A DNA stretch of 64,000 bases. Origin: Balaenoptera acutorostrata. Its lineage: Eukaryota; Chordata; Mammalia; Artiodactyla; Balaenopteridae. Under the pieces are notes generated by a model, which worked only from the letters and a program-made list of their open reading frames with translations, was not told the DNA's origin and ran no database searches. The DNA is taken from NCBI RefSeq assembly GCF_949987535.1, contig NW_026646029.1:1364001-1428000 (forward strand), in the 5' to 3' direction. Positions 35,182-47,496 of this stretch are shown here, in pieces (position 1 is the stretch's first letter; every line of letters begins with the position of its first letter). Position numbers and translations under genes: made by a program.

Positions 35182-36941
35182 TCATTTGAAACCCTTGCTT
35201 TATGCATCACCCCACCTCACCTTTCCCGTTAAGCAGCCATAGTGTGTTTTCTAAACGTGTGACTCTGTTCTGTTTTGTAATTCAGTTCAAGTGTAGTGGT
35301 TTTTACATTCCCTCTATAAGTGATATCTTAGGATAAGTGTCGTTTTCTGTGTGACTTATTTCACTTAGAATCGTCGTACCTAAATCCACTCATCATGCTG
35401 CTACTAGCCTTATGACGTAGATTTCATGGCTGAGTGATATTCCATTGTACATAAGGACCACAACTTCTTTACCCATTTTTCTCTTTCCTGGTATATTTAA
35501 GGTGGAACGACGTGGAGGTTCTTGTCAACAGAGCAGCCCTAAACTTTGGGGTGCCTGTGTCTTCCTGATTTTGAGTTTTCCCAATTTCTACGCCCATGAG
35601 TGGAAGTGCCCTATGCTCTCTAAGCTGAGTTTTTTAGATGTTTCAGGACACACCGTCCACTTCTCCAGAGTGGCTGTTGGCAATTTACATCCCGCCCATC
35701 AGCGTAGCAAGGCTCCCGTTCCTCCATGGCCTGTACTGCATTTCTGGTTTTGACACTTTATTCAGCATGGCCCTATTGACCGATGGGAAGCGAGACTTCT
35801 TTGGAGCGCTGATTTGCCTTTCCAGGTTGCTTGGTTGGCCAAAAAGGGCGTATGCGTTTTTTCCTGAATATATTCAGGAAAAAACGCATACGCCCTTTTT
35901 GGCCAAGGGCATCATTGTCGAGGTTTTGCCGCTTTTCCTGTGCTTTAAAGGCGATTCGAATCTACCTCCTGAAATCTGTTTCCTGCAATTCTGCCTTGCT
36001 TTCAAATCCTCTTCGTTGCCTTCCCTCAATATATTTGTGGACGAGACTTATCATTTATAACTCTGCAGGTTTGTGAATTGCAGTGCCCCTGAGCTCCATT
36101 TTTCAGCTCGCTTTCTTGGGAGCTGGCCGCAAAAGCGCAGGATTGCTTCGGGCCCTATTCTGGTTCCGGGCGGCAGGCTGAGCCTGTGGTTAATTCTTCT
36201 TCCTGATGGGAAAATAGAGTGAGCTGTGCCTGTCCCAACACCTAGAGCTAGTCTCTCATTGGTTCCCCCTCTTCCCGTTCATCCTCAGGACAAATTGCAA
36301 CCTGTACAGAACAGGAGGTTAAAGGTGCTGATTCTCCAAGGAGGGAGCTTGCTAGTAAAGGGGCCTGAATGGCGAACCCGAGCACAAGGAGATGCGAAAT
36401 GAGGTGCGTTTTAGAAACCTTTCCCGATCACACGGTGTACCATCTTCTGGGTTTCTCATGCATGTTTTCGATGTAGGAAGATGCCCTTGAACCTGGAGAT
36501 TTGGGACCCATGGGATGGCTACCACCCAGTATTACTTTAAAGGGTCTGCGTTTGCTCACCCAACCTCACCAAACATCTCAGCCCCAAGAGTGTCCACCCT
36601 TATGTCTCAATCAGCTGTGGGTCTAGATATGGTCAATCCAGGTGGCATCACAGCCCCTGAACGAATTTCCTAAGAATTTCTCTCTTTTTCACTGTCTTTG
36701 TTTCACGGGTTTTTAAAAGTAATTGATTTTTATAATGGGGTTTAGCTGCTTTTCACTGCTGTGTGTATGCCGCTTTACACCCACTTGACTCACTTACAGA
36801 GAGATGGCAATACATAGGTTTTAAGATTCTTACTAGTCAGATATATTCTTGGGCGGTGAATAGGGGGTGTTGAGTGCAGTTCACTGAGCAAGGAGTAGGT
36901 CTTGTCTATTACATACTGGGTTTATGGAACGGTATCTGAGC
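35182..36941 (+). repeat. Satellite monomer 21 (B1)
   Basis: 1,760 bp. It is almost identical to monomer 20. I saw only scattered differences, such as 'cctggtatattt' for 'cctgggatattt' and 'aaaggggcctg' for 'aaagcggcctg'. The pair looks like a recent one-monomer duplication. The perfect palindrome is at 35835-35906. Confidence 0.95.
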
Positions 36942-38701
36942 TCATTTGAAACCCTTGCTTTATGCATCACCCCACCTCACCTTTCCCGTTAAGCAGCCAT
37001 AGTGTGTTTTCTAAACGTGTGACTCTGTTCTGTTTTGTAATTCAGTTCAAGTGTAGTGGTTTTTACATTCCCTCTATAAGTGATATCTTAGGATAAGTGT
37101 CGTTTTCTGTGTGACTTATTTCACTTAGAATCGTCGTACCTAAATCCACTCATCATGCTGCTACTAGCCTTATGACGTTGATTTCATGGCTGAGTGATAT
37201 TCCATTGTACATAAGGACCACAACTTCTTTACCCATTTTTCTCTTTCCTGGGATATTTAAGGTGGAACGACGTGGAGGTTCTTGTCAACAGAGCAGCCCT
37301 AAACTTTGGGGTGCCTGTGTCTTCCTGATTTTGAGTTTTCCCAATTTCTACGCCCATGAGTGGAAGTGCCCTATGCTCTCTAAGCTGAGTTTTTTAGATG
37401 TTTCAGGACACACCGTCCACTTCTCCAGAGTGGCTGTTGGCAATTTACATCCCGCCCATCAGCGTAGCAAGGCTCCCGTTTCTCCATGGCCTGTCCTGCA
37501 TTTCTGGTTTTGACCCTTTATTCAGCATGGCCCTTTTGACCGATGGGAAGCGAGACTTCTTTGTAGCGCTGATTTGCCTTTCCAGGTTGCTTGGTTGGCC
37601 AAAAAGGGCGTATGCGTTTTTTCCTGAATATATTCAGGAAAAAACGCATACGCCCTTTTTGGCCAAGGGCATCATTGTCGAGGTTTTGCTGCTTTTCCTG
37701 TGCTTTAAAGGCGATTCGAATCTACCTCCTGAAATCTGTTTCCTGCAATTCTGCCTTGCTTTCAAATCCTCTTCGTTGCCTTCCCTCAATATATTTGTGG
37801 ACGAGAGTTATCATTTATAACTCTGCAGGTTTGTGAATTGCAGTGCCCCTGAGCTCCATTTTTCAGCTCGCTTTCTTGGGAGCTGGCCGCAAAAGCGCAG
37901 GATTGCTTCGGGCCCTATTCTGGTTCCGGGTGGCAGGCTGAGCCTGTGGTTAATTCTTCTTCCTGATGGGAAAATAGAGTGAGCTGTGCCTGTCCCAACA
38001 CCTAGAGCTAGTCTCTCATTGGTTCCCCCTCTTCCCGTTCATCCTCAGGACAAATTGCAACCTGTACGGAACAGGAGGTTAAAGGTGCTGATTCTCCAAG
38101 GAGGGAGCTTGCTAGTAAAGCGGCCTGAATGGCGAACCCGAGCACAAGGAAATGCGAAATGAGGTGCGTTTTAGAAACCTTTCCCGATCACACGGCGTAC
38201 CATCTTCTGGGTTTCTCATGCCTGTTTTCGAGGTAGGAAGATGCCCTTGAACCTGGAGATTTGGGACCCATGGAATGGCTACCACGCAGTATTACTTTAA
38301 AGGGTCTGCGTTTGCTCACCCAACCTCACCAAACCTCTCAGCCCCAAGAGTGTCCACCCTTAGGTCTCAATCAGCTGTGGGTCTAGATATGGAAAATCCA
38401 GGTGGCATCACAGCCCCTGAACGAATTTCCTAAGAATTTCTCTCTCTTTCACTGTCTTTGTTTCACGGGTTTTTAAAAGTAATTGATTTTTATAATGGGG
38501 TTTAGCTGCTTTTCACTGCTGTGTTAATGCTGCTTTACACCCACTAGACTCACTTACAGAGAGATTGCAATACATAGGTTTTAAGATTATTACTAGTCAG
38601 ATATATTCTTGGGCGGTGAATAGGGGGTGTTGAGTCCAGTTCACTGAGCAAGGAGTAGGTCTTATCTATTACATATTGGGTTTATTGAACGGTATCTGAG
38701 C
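36942..38701 (+). repeat. Satellite monomer 22 (subtype B2)
   Basis: 1,760 bp. B2 markers are 'gacgttgattt', 'gttttgacccttt', 'cttttgaccgatgg', 'ctttgtagcgc', 'ttttgctgctt', 'ccgggtggcagg', 'catgcctgttttcgagg', 'ccatggaatggc', 'cttaggtctc', 'atatggaaaatcc', 'gtgttaatgctgc', 'ccactagactc' and 'tattgaacgg'. The perfect palindrome is at 37595-37666. Confidence 0.95.
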
Positions 38702-39352
38702 TCATTTGAAACCCTTGCTTTATGCATCACCCCACCTCACCTTTCCCGTTAAGCAGCCATTGTGTTTCCTAAACGGGTGACTCTGTTCTGTTTTGTAATT
38801 TAGTTCAAGTGTAGCGCTTTTTACATTCCCTGTATAAGTGATATCTTAGGATAAGTGTCTTTTTCTGTGTGACTTATTTCACTTAGAATCGTCATACCTA
38901 AATCCACTCATCATGCTGCTACTAGCCTTATGACGTTGATTTCATGGCTGAGTGATATTCCATTGTACATAAGGACCACAACTTCTTTACCCATTTTTCT
39001 CTTTCCTGGGATATTTAAGGTGGAACGAAGTGGAGGTTCTTGTCAACAGAGCAGCCCTAAACTTTGGGGTGCCTGTGTCTTGCTGATTTTGAGTTTTCCC
39101 AATTTCTACGCCCATGAGTGGAAGTGCCCTATGCTCTCTAAGCTGAGTTTTTTAGATGTTTCAGGACACACCGTCCACTTCTCCAGAGTGGCTGTTGGCA
39201 ATTTACATCCCGCCCATCAGCGTAGCAAGGCTCCCGTTCCTCCATGGCCTGTACTGCATTTCTGGTTTTGACACTTTATTCAGCATGGCCCTATTGACCG
39301 ATGGGAAGCGAGACTTCTTTGTAGCGCTGATTTGCCTTTCCAGGTTGCTTGG

Positions 39353-39424
39353 TTGGCCAAAAAGGGCGTATGCGTTTTTTCCTGAATATATTCAGGAAAA
39401 GACGCATACGCCCTTTTTGGCCAA
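39353..39424. repeat. Palindrome, B3 variant (one A-to-G in right arm)
   Basis: Full 72 bp, but the right-arm A6 run reads AAAAGA ('ggaaaagacgc'). The same lesion is in the copies at 51667-51738, 58704-58775 and 60462-60533. It is uncompensated and would leave a G-T pair if the strand folded back. Confidence 0.9.
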
Positions 39425-39758
39425 GGGCATCATTGTCGAGGTTTTGCCGCTTTTCCTGTGCTTTAAAGGCGATTCGAATCTACCTCCTGAAATCTGTTTC
39501 CTGCAATTCTGCCTTGCTTTCATATCCTCTTCGTTGCCTTCCCTCAATATATTTGTGGACGAGACTTATCATTTATAACTCTGCAGGTTTGTGAATTGCA
39601 GTGCCCCTGAGCTCCATTTTTCAGCTCGCTTTCTTGGGAGCTGGCCGCAAAAGCGCAGGATTGCTTCGGGCCCTATTCTGGTTCCGGGCGGCAGGCTGAG
39701 CCTGTGGTTAATTCTTCTTCCTGATGGGAAAATAGAGTGAGCTGTGCCTGTCCCAACA

Positions 39759-39835
39759 CCTAGAGCTAGTCTCTCATTGGTTCCCCCTCTTCCCGTTCAT
39801 CCTCAGGACAAATTGCAACCTGTACGGAACAGGAG
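39759..39835. other. B-to-A family switch point inside monomer 23
   Basis: The last family B variant is at 39758 ('caacacctag') and the first A-tail variant is at 39836 ('aggagcttaaag'). The homologous switch occurs in monomer 30 at 52073-52149. In monomer coordinates it starts at the same point (about 1058) as the A-to-B switch of monomer 19. Confidence 0.8.
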
Positions 39836-40459
39836 CTTAAAGGTGCTGATTCTCCAAGGAGGGAGATGGCTAGTAAAGCGGCTGGAATGGCGAACCCGAG
39901 CACAAGGAGATGAGAAATGAGGTGCGTTTTAGAAACCTTTCCCGATCACACGGTGTACCATCTTCTGGGTTTCTCATGCATGTTTTCGACGTAGGAAGAT
40001 GCCCTTGAACCTGGAGATTTGGGACCCTTGGGATGGGTACCATGCAGTATTACTTTAAAGGGTCTGCGTTGGCTCACGCAACCTCACCAAAACTCTCAGC
40101 CCCAAGAGTGTCCACCCTTATGTCTCAATCAGCTGTGGGTCTAGATATGGTCAATCCAGGTTGCATCACAGCCCCTGAACGAGTTTTGTAAAAATTTCTC
40201 TCTCTTTCACTGTCTTTGTTTCACGGGTTTTGAAAAGTAATTTCTTTTTATAATGGGGTTTAGCTGCTTTTCACGGCTCTGTTTAGGCCGCTTTACACCC
40301 CCTTGACTCACTTACAGAGAGATATCAATACATAGGTTTGAAGATTCTTACTAGTCAGATATATTCTTGTTCGGTGAATAGGGGGTGTTGAGGCCAGTTC
40401 ACTGAGCAAGGAGTAGGTCTTGTCTACTATATATTGGGTTTATGGAACGGTATCTGAGC

Positions 40460-42218
40460 TAATTTGAAACCCTTGTTTTATGCATCTCCCCACCTCACCT
40501 TTCCCTTTCAGCAGCCATAGTGTGTTTTCTGAACGTGTGACTCTGTTCTGTTTTGTAATTCAGTTCAAGTGTAGCGGTTTTTACATTCCCTCTATAAGTG
40601 ATATCTTATGATAAGAGTCTTTTTCTGTGTGACTTATTTCACTTAGAATCGTCGTACCTAAATCCACTCATCGTGCTACTACTAGCCTTATGACGTGGAT
40701 TTCATGGCTGAGTGATATTCCATTGTACATGAGGACCACAACTTCGTTATCCACTTTTCTCTTTCCTAGGATATTTAAGGTGTAATGAAGTGGGGGTTCT
40801 TGTCAACAGAGCAGCCCTAAACTTTGGGGTGCCTGTGTCTTGCTGATTTTTCGTTTTCCCAATTTATACGCCCATGAGTGGAAGTGCCCTATGCTCTCCA
40901 AGCTGTGTTTTTTAGATGTTTCAGGACACACCGTACACTTCTCCAGAGTGGCTGTTGGCAATTTACATCCCGCCCATCAGCGTAGCAAGGCTCCCATTTC
41001 TCCATGGCCGGTCCTGCATTTCTGGTTTGGACACTTTTTTCCGCATGGCCCTTTTGCCCGCTGGGAAGCGAGACTTCTTTGGAGCGCTGATTTGCCTTTC
41101 CAGGTTGCTTGGTTGGCCAAAAGGGCGTATGCGTTTTTTCCTGAATATATTCAGGAAAAAACCCATACGCCCTTTTTGGCCAAGGGCATCATTGTCCACG
41201 TTTTGCCGCTTTTCATGTGCTTTCAAGGCGATTCGAATCTACCTCCTGAAATCTGTTTCCTGCAATTCTGCCTTGCTTTCAAAGCCTCTTCGTTGCCTTC
41301 CCTCAATATATTTGTGGACGAGAGTTATCATTTCTAACTCTGCAGGTTTGTGAATTGCAGTGCCCCTGAGCTCCATTTTTCCAGTCGCTTTTTTGGGAGC
41401 TGGCCGCAAAAGTGCAGGATTGCTTCAGGCCCTCTTCTGGTTCTCGGGGGCAGGCTGAGCTTGTGGTTAATTCTTCTTCCTGATGGGAAAATAGAGTGAC
41501 CTGTGCCTGTCCCAACCCCTAGAGCTAGTCTCTCATTGGTTCCCCCTCTTCCCGTTCATCCTCAGGACAAATTGCAACCTGTACGGAACAGGAGGTTAAA
41601 GGTGCTGATTCTCCAAGGAGGGAGATGGCTAGTAAAGCGGCTGGAATGGCGAACCCGAGCACAAGGAGATGAGAAATGAGGTGCGTTTTAGAAACCTTTC
41701 CCGATCACACGGTGTACCATCTTCTGGGTTTCTCATGCATGATTTCGACGTAGGAAGATGCCCTTGAAACTGGAGATTTGGGACCCATGGGATGGGTACC
41801 ATGCAGTATTACTTTAAAGGGTCTGCGTTGGCTCACGCAACCTCACCAAACCTCTCAGCCCCAAGAGTGTCCACCCTTATGTCTCAATCAGCTGTGGGTC
41901 TAGATATGGTCAATCCAGGTTGCATCACAGCCCCTGAACAAATTTTGTAAGAATTTCTCTCTCTTTCACTGTCTTTGTTTCACGGGTTTTGAAAAGTAAT
42001 TTCTTTTTATAATGGGGTTTAGCTGTTTTTCACGGCTGTGTTTATGCCCCTTTACACCCCCTTGACTCACTTACAGAGAGATATCAATACATAGGTTTGA
42101 AGATTCTTACTAGTCAGATATATTCTTGTGCGGTGAATAGGGGGTGTTGAGGCCAGTTCACTGAGCAAGGAGTAGGTCTTGTCTACTACATATTGGGTTT
42201 ATGGAACGGTATCTGAGC
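40460..42218 (+). repeat. Satellite monomer 24 (A1)
   Basis: 1,759 bp. It has the A1 markers plus 'tttccctttcagc', 'catgatttcgacg', 'ttgaaactgg' and 'gaacaaatttt', a set shared with monomers 27 and 31 but not 18. The A1-type palindrome is at 41113-41183. Confidence 0.95.
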
Positions 42219-43977
42219 TCATTTGAAACCCTTGTTTTATGCATCTCCCCACCTCACCTTTCCCGTTCAGCAGCCATAGTGTGTTTTCTGAACGTGTGAC
42301 TCTGTTCTGTTTTGTAATTCAGTTCAAGTGTAGCGGTTTTTACATTCCCTCTATAAGTGATATCTTATGATAAGTGTCTTTTTCTGTGTGACTTATTTCA
42401 CTTAGAATCGCCGTACCTAAATCCACTCATCGTGGTGCTACAAGCCTTATGACGTGGATTTCATGGCTGCGTGATATTCCATTGTACATGAGGACCACAA
42501 CTTCGTTATCCACTCTTTTCTTTCCTAGGATATTTAAGGTGTAATGAAGTGGGAGTTCTTGTCAACAGAGCAGCCCTAAACTTTGGGGTGCCTGTGTCTT
42601 GCTGATTTTTCGTTTTCCCAATTTATACGCCCATGAGTGGAAGTGCCCTATGCTCTCCAAGCTGTGTTTTTTAGATGTTTCAGGACACACCGTACACTTC
42701 TCCAGAGTGGCTGTTGGCAATTTACATCCCGCCCATCAGCGTAGCAAGGCTCCCATTTCTCCATGGCCGGTCCTGCATTTCTGGTTTGGACACTTTTTTC
42801 CGCATGGCCCTTTTGCCCGCTGGGAAGCGAGACTTCTTTGGAGCGCTGATTTGCCTTTCCAGGTTGCTTGGTTGGCCAAAAAGGGCGTATGCGTTTTTTC
42901 CTGAATATATTCAGGAAAAACGCCTACGCCCTTTTTGGCCAAGGGCATCATTGTCCCCGTTTTGCCGCTTTTCATGTGCTTTCAAGGCGATTCGAATCTA
43001 CCTCCTGAAATCTGTTTCCTGCAATTCTGCCTTGCTTTCAAAGCCTCTTCGTTGCCTTCCCTCAATATATTTGTGGACGACAGTTATCATTTCTAACTCT
43101 GCAGGTTTGTGAATTGCAGTGCCCCTGAGCTCCATTTTTCCAGTCGCTTTTTTGGGAGCTGGCCGCAAAAGTGCAGGATTGCTTCAGGCCCTCTTCTGGT
43201 TCTGGGGGGCAGGCTGAGCTTGTGGTTAATTCTTCTTCCTGATGGGAAAATAGAGTGACCTGTGCCTGTCCCAACCCCTAGAGCTAGTCTCTCATTGGTT
43301 CCCCCTCTTCCCGTTCATCCTCAGGACAAATTGCAACCTGTACGGAATAGGAGGTTAAAGGTGCTGATTCTCCAAGGAGGGAGCTTGCTAGTAAAGCGGC
43401 CTGAATGGCGAACCCGAGCACAAGGAGATGCGAAATGAGGTGCGTTTTAGAAACCTTTCCCGATCACACGGTGTACCATCTTCTGGGTTTCTCATGCATG
43501 TTTTCGATGTAGGAAGATGCCCTTGAACCTGGAGATTTGGGACCCATGGGATGGCTACCACCCAGTATTACTTTAAAGGGTCTGCGTTTGCTCACCCAAC
43601 CTCACCAAACATCTCAGCCCCAAGAGTGTCCACCCTTATGTCTCAATCAGCTGTGGGTCTAGATATGGTCAATCCAGGTGGCATCACAGCCCCTGAACGA
43701 ATTTCCTAAGAATTTCTCTCTTTTTCACTGTCTTTGTTTCACGGGTTTTTAAAAGTAATTGATTTTTATAATGGGGTTTAGCTGCTTTTCACTGCTGTGT
43801 GTATGCCGCTTTACACCCACTTGACTCACTTACAGAGAGATGGCAATACATAGGTTTTAAGATTCTTACTAGTCAGATATATTCTTGGGCGGTGAATAGG
43901 GGGTGTTGAGTGCAGTTCACTGAGCAAGGAGTAGGTCTTGTCTATTACATACTGGGTTTATGGAACGGTATCTGAGC
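42219..43977 (+). repeat. Satellite monomer 25 (A2 head, B1 tail)
   Basis: 1,759 bp. Markers are 'cgtggtgctacaagcc', 'cactcttttctttcc', 'gtccccgtttt', 'gacgacagtt' and 'ggaataggagg', then a B1 tail from 43384. The A2-type palindrome is at 42872-42942. Confidence 0.95.
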
Positions 43978-45737
43978 TCATTTGAAACCCTTGCTTTATG
44001 CATCACCCCACCTCACCTTTCCCGTTAAGCAGCCATAGTGTGTTTTCTAAACGTGTGACTCTGTTCTGTTTTGTAATTCAGTTCAAGTGTAGTGGTTTTT
44101 ACATTCCCTCTATAAGTGATATCTTAGGATAAGTGTCGTTTTCTGTGTGACTTATTTCACTTAGAATCGTCGTACCTAAATCCACTCATCATGCTGCTAC
44201 TAGCCTTATGACGTAGATTTCATGGCTGAGTGATATTCCATTGTACATAAGGACCACAACTTCTTTACCCATTTTTCTCTTTCCTGGGATATTTAAGGTG
44301 GAACGACGTGGAGGTTCTTGTCAACAGAGCAGCCCTAAACTTTGGGGTGCCTGTGTCTTCCTGATTTTGAGTTTTCCCAATTTCTACGCCCATGAGTGGA
44401 AGTGCCCTATGCTCTCTAAGCTGAGTTTTTTAGATGTTTCAGGACACACCGTCCACTTCTCCAGAGTGGCTGTTGGCAATTTACATCCCGCCCATCAGCG
44501 TAGCAAGGCTCCCGTTTCTCCATGGCCTGTCCTGCATTTCTGGTTTTGACCCTTTATTCAGCATGGCCCTTTTGACCGATGGGAAGCGAGACTTCTTTGT
44601 AGCGCTGATTTGCCTTTCCAGGTTGCTTGGTTGGCCAAAAAGGGCGTATGCGTTTTTTCCTGAATATATTCAGGAAAAAACGCATACGCCCTTTTTGGCC
44701 AAGGGCATCATTGTCGAGGTTTTGCTGCTTTTCCTGTGCTTTAAAGGCGATTCGAATCTACCTCCTGAAATCAGTTTCCTGCAATTCTGCCTTGCTTTCA
44801 AATCCTCTTCGTTGCCTTCCCTCAATATATTTGTGGACGAGAGTTATCATTTATAACTCTGCAGGTTTGTGAATTGCAGTGCCCCTGAGCTCCATTTTTC
44901 AGCTCGCTTTCTTGGGAGCTGGCCGCAAAAGCGCAGGATTGCTTCGGGCCCTATTCTGGTTCCGGGTGGCAGGCTGAGCCTGTGGTTAATTCTTCTTCCT
45001 GATGGGAAAATAGAGTGAGCTGTGCCTGTCCCAACACCTAGAGCTAGTCTCTCATTGGTTCCCCCTCTTCCCGTTCATCCTCAGGACAAATTGCAACCTG
45101 TACGGAACAGGAGGTTAAAGGTGCTGATTCTCCAAGGAGGGAGCTTGCTAGTAAAGCGGCCTGAATGGCGAACCCGAGCACAAGGAAATGCGAAATGAGG
45201 TGCGTTTTAGAAACCTTTCCCGATCACACGGCGTACCATCTTCTGGGTTTCTCATGCCTGTTTTCGAGGTAGGAAGATGCCCTTGAACCTGGAGATTTGG
45301 GACCCATGGAATGGCTACCACGCAGTATTACTTTAAAGGGTCTGCGTTTGCTCACCCAACCTCACCAAACCTCTCAGCCCCAAGAGTGTCCACCCTTAGG
45401 TCTCAATCAGCTGTGGGTCTAGATATGGTCAATCCAGGTTGCATCACAGCCCCTGAACGAGTTTTGTAAAAATTTCTCTCTCTTTCACTGTCTTTGTTTC
45501 ACGGGTTTTGAAAAGTAATTTCTTTTTATAATGGGGTTTAGCTGCTTTTCACGGCTCTGTTTAGGCCGCTTTACACCCCCTTGACTCACTTACAGAGAGA
45601 TATCAATACATAGGTTTGAAGATTCTTACTAGTCAGATATATTCTTGTTCGGTGAATAGGGGGTGTTGAGGCCAGTTCACTGAGCAAGGAGTAGGTCTTG
45701 TCTACTATATATTGGGTTTATGGAACGGTATCTGAGC
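43978..45737 (+). repeat. Satellite monomer 26 (B2 head and middle, family A end; duplication junction)
   Basis: 1,760 bp. It is identical to monomer 29 up to the crossover, including the private 'gaaatcagtttcctg'. After it the sequence is identical to the end of monomer 23 ('gaacgagttttg', 'acggctctgtttaggcc', 'cttgttcggtg'). The perfect palindrome is at 44631-44702. Confidence 0.95.
45400..45428. other. Crossover interval of the 5,278-bp duplication (29 bp)
   Basis: The last family B base is at 45399 ('cttaggtc'; A reads 'cttatgtc') and the first family A base is at 45429 ('atatggtcaa'; B2 reads 'atatggaaaa'). The intervening 29 bp are the same in both parents. The parental states are still present at 50677 onward (B2) and 40122 onward (A), exactly 5,278 bp to either side. 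Confidence 0.85.
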
Positions 45738-47496
45738 TAATTTGAAACCCTTGTTTTATGCATCTCCCCACCTCACCTTTCCCTTTCAGCAGCCATAGTG
45801 TGTTTTCTGAACGTGTGACTCTGTTCTGTTTTGTAATTCAGTTCAAGTGTAGCGGTTTTTACATTCCCTCTATAAGTGATATCTTATGATAAGAGTCTTT
45901 TTCTGTGTGACTTATTTCACTTAGAATCGTCGTACCTAAATCCACTCATCGTGCTACTACTAGCCTTATGACGTGGATTTCATGGCTGAGTGATATTCCA
46001 TTGTACATGAGGACCACAACTTCGTTATCCACTTTTCTCTTTCCTAGGATATTTAAGGTGTAATGAAGTGGGGGTTCTTGTCAACAGAGCAGCCCTAAAC
46101 TTTGGGGTGCCTGTGTCTTGCTGATTTTTCGTTTTCCCAATTTATACGCCCATGAGTGGAAGTGCCCTATGCTCTCCAAGCTGTGTTTTTTAGATGTTTC
46201 AGGACACACCGTACACTTCTCCAGAGTGGCTGTTGGCAATTTACATCCCGCCCATCAGCGTAGCAAGGCTCCCATTTCTCCATGGCCGGTCCTGCATTTC
46301 TGGTTTGGACACTTTTTTCCGCATGGCCCTTTTGCCCGCTGGGAAGCGAGACTTCTTTGGAGCGCTGATTTGCCTTTCCAGGTTGCTTGGTTGGCCAAAA
46401 GGGCGTATGCGTTTTTTCCTGAATATATTCAGGAAAAAACCCATACGCCCTTTTTGGCCAAGGGCATCATTGTCCACGTTTTGCCGCTTTTCATGTGCTT
46501 TCAAGGCGATTCGAATCTACCTCCTGAAATCTGTTTCCTGCAATTCTGCCTTGCTTTCAAAGCCTCTTCGTTGCCTTCCCTCAATATATTTGTGGACGAG
46601 AGTTATCATTTCTAACTCTGCAGGTTTGTGAATTGCAGTGCCCCTGAGCTCCATTTTTCCAGTCGCTTTTTTGGGAGCTGGCCGCAAAAGTGCAGGATTG
46701 CTTCAGGCCCTCTTCTGGTTCTCGGGGGCAGGCTGAGCTTGTGGTTAATTCTTCTTCCTGATGGGAAAATAGAGTGACCTGTGCCTGTCCCAACCCCTAG
46801 AGCTAGTCTCTCATTGGTTCCCCCTCTTCCCGTTCATCCTCAGGACAAATTGCAACCTGTACGGAACAGGAGGTTAAAGGTGCTGATTCTCCAAGGAGGG
46901 AGATGGCTAGTAAAGCGGCTGGAATGGCGAACCCGAGCACAAGGAGATGAGAAATGAGGTGCGTTTTAGAAACCTTTCCCGATCACACGGTGTACCATCT
47001 TCTGGGTTTCTCATGCATGATTTCGACGTAGGAAGATGCCCTTGAAACTGGAGATTTGGGACCCATGGGATGGGTACCATGCAGTATTACTTTAAAGGGT
47101 CTGCGTTGGCTCACGCAACCTCACCAAACCTCTCAGCCCCAAGAGTGTCCACCCTTATGTCTCAATCAGCTGTGGGTCTAGATATGGTCAATCCAGGTTG
47201 CATCACAGCCCCTGAACAAATTTTGTAAGAATTTCTCTCTCTTTCACTGTCTTTGTTTCACGGGTTTTGAAAAGTAATTTCTTTTTATAATGGGGTTTAG
47301 CTGTTTTTCACGGCTGTGTTTATGCCCCTTTACACCCCCTTGACTCACTTACAGAGAGATATCAATACATAGGTTTGAAGATTCTTACTAGTCAGATATA
47401 TTCTTGTGCGGTGAATAGGGGGTGTTGAGGCCAGTTCACTGAGCAAGGAGTAGGTCTTGTCTACTACATATTGGGTTTATGGAACGGTATCTGAGC
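45738..47496 (+). repeat. Satellite monomer 27 (A1, duplicate of 24)
   Basis: 1,759 bp. I saw no difference from monomer 24. The palindrome is 46391-46461 with both A1 lesions. Confidence 0.95.

Larger units (their letters stand above)
38702..40459 (+). repeat. Satellite monomer 23 (B3 head, family A tail; B-to-A hybrid)
   Basis: 1,758 bp; 2 bp are lost in 'gccattgtgtttcct'. B3 markers are 'aaacgggtgac', 'aatttagttc', 'tagcgcttttt', 'ccctgtataag', 'ctttcatatcc' and a palindrome with A to G. After 39836 it is family A, with the monomer 17-type tail and the private 'gaacgagttttg'. Confidence 0.95.
40151..45428 (+). repeat. Tandem duplication, left copy (5,278 bp)
   Basis: This runs from the family A tail of monomer 23 through monomers 24 and 25 into monomer 26. 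Reading it against 45429-50706 I saw no difference, including rare shared variants such as 'cactcttttctttcc', 'gtccccgtttt' and 'gaaatcagtttcctg'. It is read as an unequal crossover product spanning three monomer periods. Confidence 0.85.
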